From an uncultured Solirubrobacterales bacterium (GTDB taxonomy: Bacteria; Actinomycetota; Thermoleophilia; Solirubrobacterales; 70-9), in NCBI GenBank assembly GCA_903939845.1, contig CAJAIJ010000036.1, positions 1-53,646 on the forward strand: a stretch of 53,646 bases of DNA, read 5' to 3'. Below, in pieces: positions 7,918 to 16,199 of the stretch. The notes under the pieces are model-generated. The model was not told where the DNA came from. It did not search any database and was given only the letters and a program-made list of their open reading frames with translations. Both the position numbers and the translations under genes were made by a program. Position 1 is the stretch's first letter. The number at the start of each line of letters is the position of its first letter.

Positions 7918-9461
7918 CGAACCAGTTCCTCCACGGCCTCGCGAACCTTACCGTCGGGGAGGATCACGCCGGTCCGGGGGTTCCCGGGGGTCTCGAGGGT
8001 TACGAACCCGACACCTTCGGATGTCTTCTTCTTGTCGAAAGCGATCGCCTCGACGACAGCATCGACGCCGACTTCCGGACTGAGCTCGACCGGGAGGCCG
8101 TGGAGCACGTTCAGGCGCTCGACCTCCTGCCTGAGGTCGTCCGCGTCCGAGAGCCGAAGGGCTGCAAGCAGGCCCAGGGCTACCGCCTCACCGTGGCGAT
8201 AGAGGCCGTAGCCGGTAGCGGTCTCGATCGCATGGCCCACTGTGTGGCCGAGGTTCAACTGGGCCCTGACGCTCGACTCCCTCTCGTCTGCCGCGACGAC
8301 ATCACACTTGAGTCCTGCGCAACCGGCAATGATGTCCGGCCGATCGAGGATCTCGCCTCGGTCGAGCGACCTGATCTGCTCCCAGAGTGTTCCACCGGCG
8401 AGGAGGCCTGTCTTGATCACTTCCGCCATCCCTGCTGCCAGCTCTTCGGGTGGCAGGGTCCCCAGCATGTCGACGTCGGCAATGACGGCCGACGGCGAAT
8501 GAAACGCACCGACGTAGTTCTTGCCCTCCGGCAGGTCCACCCCGGTCTTTCCCCCTATCGCGGAGTCGACCTGGGCGACGAGGGTGGTTGGGACCTGCAG
8601 CACCGGGATGCCGCGCTGGTAGGTCGCGGCACAGAACCCGGCCAGGTCACCCACGACACCGCCGCCGAGCGCGATCACACCATCGGAGCGCGACGTCCCG
8701 AGGCGTGCCATCTCGCTCAACACCTCTTCGGCGACCGTCAGAGACTTTGATGACTCGCCGGGGTGGATCGAGACCGTACCGATCGTCGGGGGCAGCGAGC
8801 TCCCGTAGATCCCGCCTACCGCATCATCGGTCACGAGGACGCAGCTGGACGCCGGCAACGACCACGGCGGCGCATCGACGGCAAGTGAAGGTCCGGCTAT
8901 CCCCCTGCCGACGATCACCGGATAGGAGCCCGAGTCGCCGGTTGCCCAGATCAGGAGTGATCCGGCAGGAAGGTGCTCCATGAACCGAATGGTCGGGAGT
9001 GCATCAGTGATGTTTCGACGACCGTCGGCCGGAAGGTGAACGTCGGCGACCTCGCGGTAGAGGGGCTCCCTCTCGATGAACAGTCGGTCGAAGCCGTCGC
9101 GATCGCGAGCCAGCGGTCGGGCGCTGCCCTCGACCCTTCGCCAGGCCTCCTCCGGCTCGATCCCGATCCAGATCACCCGGTGCCGGGGGCTCTTCAGGGC
9201 TTCGCGAATCGAGGCCGACCCGATCGACCCTCCTCCCAGGGCCACGGCCTCGAGTCGGTCGTCGGCGAGCGCCTCGAGAGTCACTTCGAGTTCGAGCTCC
9301 CGGAAGGCAGCCTCGCCGTCCCGCTCGAAAAGCGTCTGGATCGGGCAACCGGCCCGCTCCTCGATCCGGGCATCGACATCCAGAGTCTCGAGGCCAGACT
9401 CGGCAAGCACGGACAGGGCCGAAGACTTGCCCGCGCCCATGAAGCCGACCAGGCAGATCAT
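7914..9461 (-). CDS. aroKB: Bifunctional shikimate kinase / 3-dehydroquinate synthase (AroK-AroB fusion)
   Basis: 515 residues in one uninterrupted frame. Residues 1-165 are shikimate kinase: P-loop GFMGAGKS (6-13), DVDARIE, the FRELE segment, GGGSI and the lid RPL. From about 175 the protein is an NAD-dependent 3-dehydroquinate synthase: GGGVVGDLAGFCAATYQRG, VPTTLVAQVDSAIGGKTG, NLGHTVGHAIE and RHGEAVALG, which carry the zinc ligands. A Met at the domain border could be a secondary start, but no stop separates the parts. ATG 9461 overlaps the aroC stop (ATGA). Such fusions are known, for example in Thermotoga, but the genes are usually separate. Confidence 0.93.
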   Translation of the reverse strand: MICLVGFMGAGKSSALSVLAESGLETLDVDARIEERAGCPIQTLFERDGEAAFRELELEVTLEALADDRLEAVALGGGSIGSASIREALKSPRHRVIWIGIEPEEAWRRVEGSARPLARDRDGFDRLFIEREPLYREVADVHLPADGRRNITDALPTIRFMEHLPAGSLLIWATGDSGSYPVIVGRGIAGPSLAVDAPPWSLPASSCVLVTDDAVGGIYGSSLPPTIGTVSIHPGESSKSLTVAEEVLSEMARLGTSRSDGVIALGGGVVGDLAGFCAATYQRGIPVLQVPTTLVAQVDSAIGGKTGVDLPEGKNYVGAFHSPSAVIADVDMLGTLPPEELAAGMAEVIKTGLLAGGTLWEQIRSLDRGEILDRPDIIAGCAGLKCDVVAADERESSVRAQLNLGHTVGHAIETATGYGLYRHGEAVALGLLAALRLSDADDLRQEVERLNVLHGLPVELSPEVGVDAVVEAIAFDKKKTSEGVGFVTLETPGNPRTGVILPDGKVREAVEELVR

Positions 9462-10618
9462 CGCCAGTCGATGCGTTCCTTGTAGGAGGAGAGGGCGTCG
9501 AGCACGTCGTCTATGTGGTCGCCACCGAACTTCTCGCGGTAGGCCGCCGCGAGGACGAGGCAGACCATCGCCTCGCCGACAACAGCTGCCGCCGGAACGA
9601 CGGTGGAGTCCGTTCTCTCCTTGTGGGCCTTGGAGGCCTCGTGGGTCTCGGTGTCCACCGAGCGCAGGGGCTTGGTGAGGGTCGAGATCGGCTTGATTGC
9701 GGCCCTGACCGAGAGTGGCTCGCCATTGGTCATGCCACCTTCGAGGCCGCCGGCGTGATTGGTCTCCCGGAAGAATCCCTTCTCCTCGGAGTGGAATATC
9801 TCGTCGTGTGCCTCGGATCCCGGACGGGAGGCGACGTCCCACGCCTCGCCGATCGAGGCACCCTTGACCGACTGGATCGAACAGATCGCCTGAGCCAGGC
9901 GTCCATCCATGCGGTCCTCCCAGGAAATGTGGCTTCCAAGGCCTGGCACCAGCCCGAAGACCCGCACCTCGAAGGTGCCTCCGAGGCTTTCGTTCTTCTT
10001 CCTCAAAACGTTGATCTCCTCGACCATCCGGGCCGAGGCCTCGGGATCGAGGCAACGCACCGGGTCATCGTCCACGGCCGCGAAGTCTTCCGGTCCGAGA
10101 TCCTCGGAGACATCGACCTCGACCGAGGCGATGCGGGTCACATGGCTGACCACCGTCACCCCGAGTGCGGTGAGGAAGGCTCTGGCGATCGCTCCGGCCG
10201 CAACCCTTGCGGCGGTCTCACGGGCGCTCGCCCTCTCGAGAATGTTCCTGAGATCGCTCTGCTTGTACTTCCACATCCCGACCAGATCGGCATGACCGGG
10301 CCTCGGGAGCGTTATTTCCGGAACGTCCTCATCGACGGGCCACGGGTTCATTCGGACGTCCCAGTTCTGGTAATCGCGGTTCGCCACCAGTGCAGCGATC
10401 GGGCTTCCGAGCGTGTAGCCGTGCCTGACCCCGGTCCTGATCTCGACCGCGTCGGTCTCGATCTTCATCCGGCCGCCGCGGCCATGCCCGAGCTGCCGTC
10501 GGGCCATGTCACGGTCGAGGGCCTCCCTGTCGAGCCGTAGTCCGGCCGGAAGCCCTTCGACGATCGTGACCAGTCCCGGTCCGTGCGACTCGCCAGCTGT
10601 TGTGAAACGGAAAGACAT
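9458..10618 (-). CDS. aroC: Chorismate synthase
   Basis: 386 residues; makes chorismate from 5-enolpyruvylshikimate 3-phosphate with reduced FMN. Signatures are TAGESHGPGL at the N-terminus, GRGGRMKIE, RPGHADLVGMWKY, RASARETAARVAAGA, and the C-terminal GGMTNGEPL with RTDSTVVPAAAVVGEA. The ATG start at 10618 is only 10 bases below a TACCCT hexamer, so this is probably the first gene of a separate transcript (aroC-aroKB-aroQ-pepP), not a continuation of aroE. Confidence 0.97.
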   Translation of the reverse strand: MSFRFTTAGESHGPGLVTIVEGLPAGLRLDREALDRDMARRQLGHGRGGRMKIETDAVEIRTGVRHGYTLGSPIAALVANRDYQNWDVRMNPWPVDEDVPEITLPRPGHADLVGMWKYKQSDLRNILERASARETAARVAAGAIARAFLTALGVTVVSHVTRIASVEVDVSEDLGPEDFAAVDDDPVRCLDPEASARMVEEINVLRKKNESLGGTFEVRVFGLVPGLGSHISWEDRMDGRLAQAICSIQSVKGASIGEAWDVASRPGSEAHDEIFHSEEKGFFRETNHAGGLEGGMTNGEPLSVRAAIKPISTLTKPLRSVDTETHEASKAHKERTDSTVVPAAAVVGEAMVCLVLAAAYREKFGGDHIDDVLDALSSYKERIDWR

Positions 10619-10628
10619 GTCGACACTT

Positions 10629-10634
10629 AGGGTA
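10629..10634 (-). promoter_or_regulatory. -10 element of aroC
   Basis: TACCCT on the minus strand, 10 bases before the aroC ATG, implying a 5' leader of only about 4 bases. Confidence 0.45.
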
Positions 10635-10677
10635 TTCGGAGCGAATGTTCGATGCCTCCACCAAAGCGACCTGACCG

Positions 10678-11151
10678 ATGGCGCCCCGCCGTCTCGTACT
10701 GACGATGATCTTCCTGCTCGCGGTATCGACAGTGGTCGCGATAGTGGCTCCCGACCCTTCCGAGCTAGATCAGCGGGCAACCGATCGGCCCGAGACGAGC
10801 CGCGGGAACGGGCGCTCGACCGGGACCACCGGGTCGAGTGAGACCCGAGACCCCACCCCCGAGCGGGAGGCCGGCCGTCAGGGTCGAGCCCGAACGGCCG
10901 AGACCGCCTACGTGACAGTGAAGGCCCGAGACTCGATCCGGCAGATCGGAGCTCGACCGGCACAGCGGCTCGTCCTCGTGATTCGGTCGAGACGGGTCGT
11001 CGATCTCGCGATCCCGCGACTCGGCCGCACGGCAACTGCTGACAGGTGGGCGCCCGCGGTCTTCGATCTGGTCATGCCCGACCGCCGGGACGACTTCCTG
11101 GTCGAGGATCTCGCCGAAGGCCGAGCCCTGGCCAGGATCGCAGTTCGCTAG
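10678..11151 (+). CDS. Membrane-anchored small hypothetical protein
   Basis: 157 residues. An N-terminal hydrophobic anchor (about 5-24) is followed by a long low-complexity Arg/Thr/Ser/Glu linker (25-75) and a compact C-terminal domain of predicted beta strands (YVTVKARDS ... LVLVIRSRRVVDLAIP ... RALARIAV). The strand pattern recalls cupredoxin-like sandwiches but has no copper ligands. It runs against the aro genes and its stop shares a CTAG with the aroE stop. No ribosome-binding site is obvious. Function unknown. Confidence 0.6.
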   Translation: MAPRRLVLTMIFLLAVSTVVAIVAPDPSELDQRATDRPETSRGNGRSTGTTGSSETRDPTPEREAGRQGRARTAETAYVTVKARDSIRQIGARPAQRLVLVIRSRRVVDLAIPRLGRTATADRWAPAVFDLVMPDRRDDFLVEDLAEGRALARIAVR

Positions 11152-11957
11152 CTCCGGGCGGCTGTCCTCATGACTTCGATCGAGGGCTCGAGGCCGGTCC
11201 AGAGCCCGAGAGACAGCGCACCCTGCCTTACGAGCACCTCGATCCCGTCGACAGTGCGGGCGCCGAGCTCGCCGGCCGCAACCAGGAGTTCACTCGGGCC
11301 ATCTGCGTAGACCATGTCGACCACGACCTGACCCGATCGGAACCCCTCCGGTTGGAGCGGAAGGTCTGCAAGCCCTCCCTCCCCGTTCAGTCCCGCTGCA
11401 GTCGAGTTGACGATGACGTCGTAGTCCCCGACCCGTGGCTCGACGAGGGCTTCGACCCCGAGCTCGGATGCGACCGCCTGCCCCCGCTCGATCGTCCGGT
11501 TCCAGAGATCGACGGCGTGCCCTGCCCCGGCGAGCGCCCAGGTCGCAGCCCTGCCGGCCCCTCCGGCCCCCAGCACCAGGGCCCGTCCGGCCGGAACCTC
11601 CCCTATCGCGGCCAGCAGCCCGGGGGCATCGGTGTTCTCCGCCCTGATCCCGTCTGGTTGGAAGATGAGGGTGTTGGACGCTCCGATGCCCTTCGCCTCC
11701 GGGCCGACAGAGTCGGCCAAGGCCAGGGCGGCCTCCTTGTGGGGAACGGTCACGTTGGCACCGACGAACCCGGAATCCGACATCGACTCGACGAGTTCCC
11801 GAAAACCGTCGGGGTCCACGTCGATGGCCTCATAGGTCCATGTCTCTCCGAGGCCGAGATCCTCGAGGGCGGCGGCCTGCATCGCCGGGGATCGGCTGTG
11901 TGCGACCGGGTGGCCGATCACGGCCAGTCGCCTTCCGGGAGAACCTGCCTCGCTCAC
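11148..11957 (-). CDS. aroE: Shikimate dehydrogenase (NADP)
   Basis: About 269 residues; reduces 3-dehydroshikimate. Shikimate-binding residues appear in GHPVAHSRSPAM and NVTVPHKE (catalytic Lys), SNTLI and ENTDAPG; the NADP-binding loop is VLGAGGAGRAA, followed by NRT, which suits NADP. The C-terminal IEVLVRQGALSLGLWTG is typical. GTG 11957 overlaps the mltG stop (GTGA), which I prefer to the GTG two codons upstream. It is the last gene of the mnmA-alaS-ruvX-mltG-aroE run, before an opposing gene. Confidence 0.95.
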   Translation of the reverse strand: MSEAGSPGRRLAVIGHPVAHSRSPAMQAAALEDLGLGETWTYEAIDVDPDGFRELVESMSDSGFVGANVTVPHKEAALALADSVGPEAKGIGASNTLIFQPDGIRAENTDAPGLLAAIGEVPAGRALVLGAGGAGRAATWALAGAGHAVDLWNRTIERGQAVASELGVEALVEPRVGDYDVIVNSTAAGLNGEGGLADLPLQPEGFRSGQVVVDMVYADGPSELLVAAGELGARTVDGIEVLVRQGALSLGLWTGLEPSIEVMRTAARS

Positions 11958-13135
11958 GGGCACACGGTTGGCGACCCGCCGGCCTCGGCCTGAGCCTGCT
12001 GGTATTTGGCGACGTTCCGATTGTGCTCGGCGAGGTCGTCCGAGAAGACGTGCTCGCCACAGGTTCCGGGCTTGACCACGTAGAGCCAGGCATCGGTCTC
12101 GGCAGGCCGCGCTGCGGCCTCGATCGAAGCGAGGCCCGGGCTTCCGATCGGTCCGGGCGGCAGCCCTCCGTTCAGTCGGGTGTTATAGGGAGAGTCGATC
12201 GCGAGCTCGCTCTGGGTCAGGGGCTGCTCCCAGTTGTCGACGGCAAATCTGATCGTCGCGTCGATGAAGAGTGGCTCGCCACGGGACAGGCGGTTGTAGA
12301 TCACCGCGGCCACGGTCGGCCGCTCCCGAGCGACGGATACTTCGCGCTCGACCATGGAGGCGATCGTGAGGACGTCGTAGACGTTCAGGTTCTTCGACTT
12401 CGCATAGGAGAGATCTACCGACTTGATGTTCTGCCGGAATGCCTCGAGCTGCTGGTCGACCAGCTCCTGCACGCCGTCATCGGGCGCGAGTTCGTAAGTG
12501 GCCGGGAAGAGGAAGCCCTCCAGGTTGCTGGCCCGGCCCTGGGCTCCGAAGGCATTGGGCCGCAAGAGGGGCGAGGCTACGGACGCCTCCATGTAGTCGC
12601 CCTTCAGGCCAGCATCGGCCGCTACCTCCGAAGTCTCAGAGCGGCTCAGCCCCTCGGGGATCACGACCGTCCGGGTCTCCTTCTGGGGAGGTTGCCCGAG
12701 CTCGGCAAGGGCGGCACCGAAGCTCATGTCCTTGCGAAACGTGTGAGGGCCGAAGAAGAGCTCCGACCTCTTGCCCGAGATCGTGGCCCGCACTTCGAAC
12801 AGGGTGGCATTGGTGACGACCCCCTTCTCAGCCAACAGGTCTGCTACCCCGCTGACTCCGATCCCGGCCGGGACCACCAGTCCGAAGGGCTTTCCTTCGC
12901 CATCACCCTTGAGCGGCTGGAAGAGAGCAAAGAAGGCGACAACCAAAACCAGTACGAACCCTCCGACCACGGAGCCAAGGACGAGCCCCCTGCGGGAGCC
13001 CGGCCCCCCGCCGCCGGCAGTCGAGCGGCGCTTCATCCTCTCGGCCCGCCGGGCGGCACGCTCGGCTGCGTCCGGGTCGTTCGGGTCGGCAGACGGGAGG
13101 TCGTCGAACCAGAGCTTTCGGTCCTGATCGGTCAC
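11954..13135 (-). CDS. mltG: Endolytic murein transglycosylase MltG
   Basis: 393 residues of a YceG-family lytic transglycosylase that cleaves nascent peptidoglycan glycan at the membrane. Cytoplasmic N-terminal region of about 50 residues, one transmembrane helix (about 50-72), a LysM-like subdomain, and the catalytic domain with LEGFLFPATYEL, the catalytic Glu in SMVERE, and PYNTR...GLPPGPIGSPGLASIEAA. The GTG start overlaps the ruvX stop (GTGA). The ruvX-mltG-aroE order is conserved in actinobacteria. Confidence 0.95.
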   Translation of the reverse strand: MTDQDRKLWFDDLPSADPNDPDAAERAARRAERMKRRSTAGGGGPGSRRGLVLGSVVGGFVLVLVVAFFALFQPLKGDGEGKPFGLVVPAGIGVSGVADLLAEKGVVTNATLFEVRATISGKRSELFFGPHTFRKDMSFGAALAELGQPPQKETRTVVIPEGLSRSETSEVAADAGLKGDYMEASVASPLLRPNAFGAQGRASNLEGFLFPATYELAPDDGVQELVDQQLEAFRQNIKSVDLSYAKSKNLNVYDVLTIASMVEREVSVARERPTVAAVIYNRLSRGEPLFIDATIRFAVDNWEQPLTQSELAIDSPYNTRLNGGLPPGPIGSPGLASIEAAARPAETDAWLYVVKPGTCGEHVFSDDLAEHNRNVAKYQQAQAEAGGSPTVCP

Positions 13136-13542
13136 TGCGGTCCTCCGTCACGGACACGGAGTGCCTCGAGGAATCCTTCCAGCAGGTGTGCTGCCGCGAT
13201 CGAGTCTTCGTCGGCCTTGCTCCCTGTTGCCCTGCGCGTCTGTGAGGCCATCCGGGTCGTGAACCTCTCGTCGTAGAACTCGATCGGGAGGTCGCAGACG
13301 GCCCCGAGCTCGGCCGCAAACTGTCGCGTCACAGCGGCCTGATGGCCCTCCTCGCCGGAGAGCGAGCGAGGAAGGCCGATGACGAGCATCTCGGCCTCAC
13401 GCTCGGAGGCGATCCGTGCGACATCGGAAGGGTCGGGCGGCTCGGCTGCAGGAATCGGGGTGGCGAGGGTGCCGGTCGGATCAGAGATAGCGAGGCCGGC
13501 ACGCGCTTCGCCGTAGTCGATCGCGAGAACCCTCATCGTCAC
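13132..13542 (-). CDS. ruvX: RuvX/YqgF family Holliday-junction resolvase-like protein
   Basis: 136 residues with an RNase H-like fold: first acidic strand LAIDYGEARAGLAISD, GLPRSLSGEEG, FYDERFTT with Glu, and DEDSIAAAHLLEGFL with the last acidic residue. The family is implicated in pre-16S rRNA 5' maturation and possibly Holliday-junction resolution. The GTG start overlaps the alaS stop and its own stop overlaps mltG, so it is tightly coupled on both sides. Confidence 0.93.
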   Translation of the reverse strand: MTMRVLAIDYGEARAGLAISDPTGTLATPIPAAEPPDPSDVARIASEREAEMLVIGLPRSLSGEEGHQAAVTRQFAAELGAVCDLPIEFYDERFTTRMASQTRRATGSKADEDSIAAAHLLEGFLEALRVRDGGPQ

Positions 13543-16187
13543 CGGGATCCCAGGATCGAGCGGGCCTGCGCGAGGGCCTCGGAGATCCCTTCGGGCTTCC
13601 TGCCCCCGGCCTGAGCCGTCTCATCGCTTCCCCCACCTCCACCACCGATGAGTGGCGCGAGGTCCCCGATCAGGTCCTTTGCCGAGAGGCCACCGTAGCC
13701 GTCACCGGGGATCAGGACCACGAGACCGGTCTTGCCGCTCTCGGTATCGGCCCCGGCGAGGACGACTGCCGCTTCGGGATTCCGGGAGTGGACGTCCTTC
13801 GCCATCCCGAGGATCTGTTTGGTGTCGGGGGTCGGAACCTCTGAGATCACGGCAACGGAGGTCCCGAGGGGTTCGATCGCCTCGGCCAGCTCCGCCGCGA
13901 GAGAGGCCTGCCTGGCCTTCCACTCTTTCCTGGCCGCGGCTTCCACTTCGCTCAGCTTCTCACCGGCCCTCCTGGCGGCCGAGACCGGATCCCTCGGATC
14001 GCCGAGGATCTCGCCGACCTGCCTGAGTTCTCCTGCTCGCTCGCGATGCCAGTCGATCGCCTCCGGACCGGTAATGGCCTCGATCCGGCGAACGTTTGCA
14101 GCGCTCGAGCCTTCGGAGACGATCGCAAAGATCCCGACCTCGGCAGTGTTGGTCACATGGGTGCCGCCACACAGCTCCTTCGAGACGCCCTCCACCTCGA
14201 CGACCCGAACCCAGTCGCCATACTTCTCGCCGAAGAGCGCCATCGCCCCGAGCTTCTCGGCCTCATCCTTCTCCATGACCATCCACCGGACGGGCGCGGC
14301 GTCCTTGATCCACCCGTTGACCCTCTCCTCGATCCACTCGACCTCTTCGGGAGAGAGCGGCTCGGAGTGGTTGAAGTCGAACCGGAGCTTCTCGGGCGTC
14401 ACCGCCGAGCCGGCCTGATGGACATGGCTGCCCAGCCGTTCCCTGAGTGCCGCGTGGAGGAGGTGGGTCGCCGTGTGGTTGGCCATCGTTCGAAATCGGT
14501 CCCTGCGATCGACGACGGCCTCGACCGTTGCACCCTCGACCGGTATGCCGGACCCGTCCTGCGAGCCATTCGGCTCGACCGACACTTCGACGACCTGGTC
14601 GTCACCGATCCTGACGACGTCGGTGACCAGGGCAGACCCCCCGTCCCAGGCGATCGTGCCGGTATCTGCCACCTGTCCCCCGCCCTCGGCGTAGAAGGGG
14701 CTCCGGTCGAGCTTCAGCAAGGCCCTGCCGTCATCGGTCTCCTCGATCGCCTTCACTGCCGTGGAGGCAGAGAGAGCTTCATAGCCGACGAACTCGGCGG
14801 GCGCGGATCCTGCCGCAAAGGCCAGGATTTCCTCGTGCCTCTCCCCCCTGCTGCCCTTGGCGGCTCCCGAACGGGCCCGGCGCCTCTGGGCCTCCATCAA
14901 TTCCTCGAAGCCCTGGTCATCGACGGCCAGGCCCTTCTCGGCGATCATCTCCCGGGTCAGGTCATAGGGGAACCCGTATGTGTCGTGGAGAAGGAATGCA
15001 TCATCGGCGCTGATCCAGGAGTTCCCGTCGGCCAGCGCCCGCTCGACGACGTCGTCGAGCATCGCGGTGCCCCGGTCGAGTGTGCGGCCGAAGCTCTCGA
15101 CCTCGGAGGCGACCCAGCGATCGACCAGCTCGCGTTCGTTGACCACCAGCGGGTGGGCATCGCCCATCATCTCGATCGTCCGGTCGGTGAATGCCGTGAG
15201 CCAGGGGCCTTCGAGGCCGAGTACGCGACCCTGCTGGATCGCGCGTCGCATCACCCGGCGAAGCACATAACCACGCTCTTCGTTGGAGGGAACCACTCCG
15301 GCAGCGAGCAGGAAGGTCATGCCCCGGGAGTGATCGGCCACGATCCGCATCGCCCGGGTCACCTCGGGCGAGGACTCGTAGGACTTGTCGCTCATCTCTT
15401 CCGCCAGTTCGATCAGCGGCGAGAACAGATCGGTCTGAAATACCGATGGCACCCCCTGGAGAATCGCCGCCATTCGCTCCAGACCCATACCGGTATCGAT
15501 GTTCTTGGCCGGCAGCGGGGTCAGTGAGCCGTCTTCAGACAGGTCGTAAGTCATGAAGACGTGATTCCAGTACTCGAGGAAGCGATCGGAATCATCGCCC
15601 GGCCGGACTTCGTCCCCACCGAAATCCGGGCCCCGGTCCAGATACATCTCTGAACAGGGGCCGCATGGGCCGGTCGGACCGGCCTGCCAGAAGTTCTCCG
15701 ACCGCGGGAGCCTCACGATCCTCTCGTCGGGGACCCCTATCTCCTTCCAGATCGCGATCGACTCTTCGTCGGGTCCGAGGCCGAGCTCGTCATCGCCACC
15801 GAAGACGGTCACCCAGATCAGTTCGGGGTCGAGCCCGAGGCCTTCGACCGAAAGCTCCCAGCCGAACGGGATCGCGTCCTCCTTGAAGTAATCGCCGAAG
15901 CTGAAGTTCCCCAGCATTTCGAAGAAGGTGAGGTGACGCATGGTCTTGCCGACTTCCTCGATGTCCGGGGTGCGGAAGCAGGTCTGGGAGGAGGTGAGCC
16001 GTGACGAAGGCGGTGTCTCGCGGCCGAGGAAGTACGGCTTGAAGGGCTGCATGCCGGCAACGGTGAGCAGGGTCGAGGTGTCGTCCGGCGCAGGTATCAG
16101 GGAGGCCGAAGGCAACCTGCGGTGATCCCTCTCCTCGAAGAAGGAGAGGAAGGTCTCGCGAATCGTGGCTGAATCCATGGAGCGCAT
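13539..16187 (-). CDS. alaS: Alanyl-tRNA synthetase
   Basis: 882 residues, full length. The class II core (about 1-240) contains the motif around RHLTFFEMLGNFSFGDYFKE. It is followed by the tRNA-recognition domain, the editing domain with HTATHLLHAALRE and the second zinc-binding segment ELCGGTHV, and the C-terminal domain with the glycine-rich stretch IGGGGGGSDETAQAGG. It charges tRNA-Ala and deacylates Ser/Gly mischarges. Start ATG 16187 or the ATG three codons later. It lies 12 bases after the mnmA fusion and is coupled to ruvX. Confidence 0.97.
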   Translation of the reverse strand: MRSMDSATIRETFLSFFEERDHRRLPSASLIPAPDDTSTLLTVAGMQPFKPYFLGRETPPSSRLTSSQTCFRTPDIEEVGKTMRHLTFFEMLGNFSFGDYFKEDAIPFGWELSVEGLGLDPELIWVTVFGGDDELGLGPDEESIAIWKEIGVPDERIVRLPRSENFWQAGPTGPCGPCSEMYLDRGPDFGGDEVRPGDDSDRFLEYWNHVFMTYDLSEDGSLTPLPAKNIDTGMGLERMAAILQGVPSVFQTDLFSPLIELAEEMSDKSYESSPEVTRAMRIVADHSRGMTFLLAAGVVPSNEERGYVLRRVMRRAIQQGRVLGLEGPWLTAFTDRTIEMMGDAHPLVVNERELVDRWVASEVESFGRTLDRGTAMLDDVVERALADGNSWISADDAFLLHDTYGFPYDLTREMIAEKGLAVDDQGFEELMEAQRRRARSGAAKGSRGERHEEILAFAAGSAPAEFVGYEALSASTAVKAIEETDDGRALLKLDRSPFYAEGGGQVADTGTIAWDGGSALVTDVVRIGDDQVVEVSVEPNGSQDGSGIPVEGATVEAVVDRRDRFRTMANHTATHLLHAALRERLGSHVHQAGSAVTPEKLRFDFNHSEPLSPEEVEWIEERVNGWIKDAAPVRWMVMEKDEAEKLGAMALFGEKYGDWVRVVEVEGVSKELCGGTHVTNTAEVGIFAIVSEGSSAANVRRIEAITGPEAIDWHRERAGELRQVGEILGDPRDPVSAARRAGEKLSEVEAAARKEWKARQASLAAELAEAIEPLGTSVAVISEVPTPDTKQILGMAKDVHSRNPEAAVVLAGADTESGKTGLVVLIPGDGYGGLSAKDLIGDLAPLIGGGGGGSDETAQAGGRKPEGISEALAQARSILGSR

Positions 16188-16199
16188 CGGTGGCGGAGC

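Noticed and set aside
7914-9461. Separate aroK and aroB genes
   Set aside because: No stop codon separates them; an internal Met exists but without a ribosome-binding site or -10, so a fusion is the simpler reading.
10640-10655. LexA/SOS box near CGAATGTTCGA upstream of aroC
   Set aside because: Only half of the actinobacterial GAAC-N4-GTTC palindrome is present.
14046-15527. 493-codon plus-strand frame inside alaS
   Set aside because: Exactly opposite conserved AlaS domains; no start signal or recognisable motifs.
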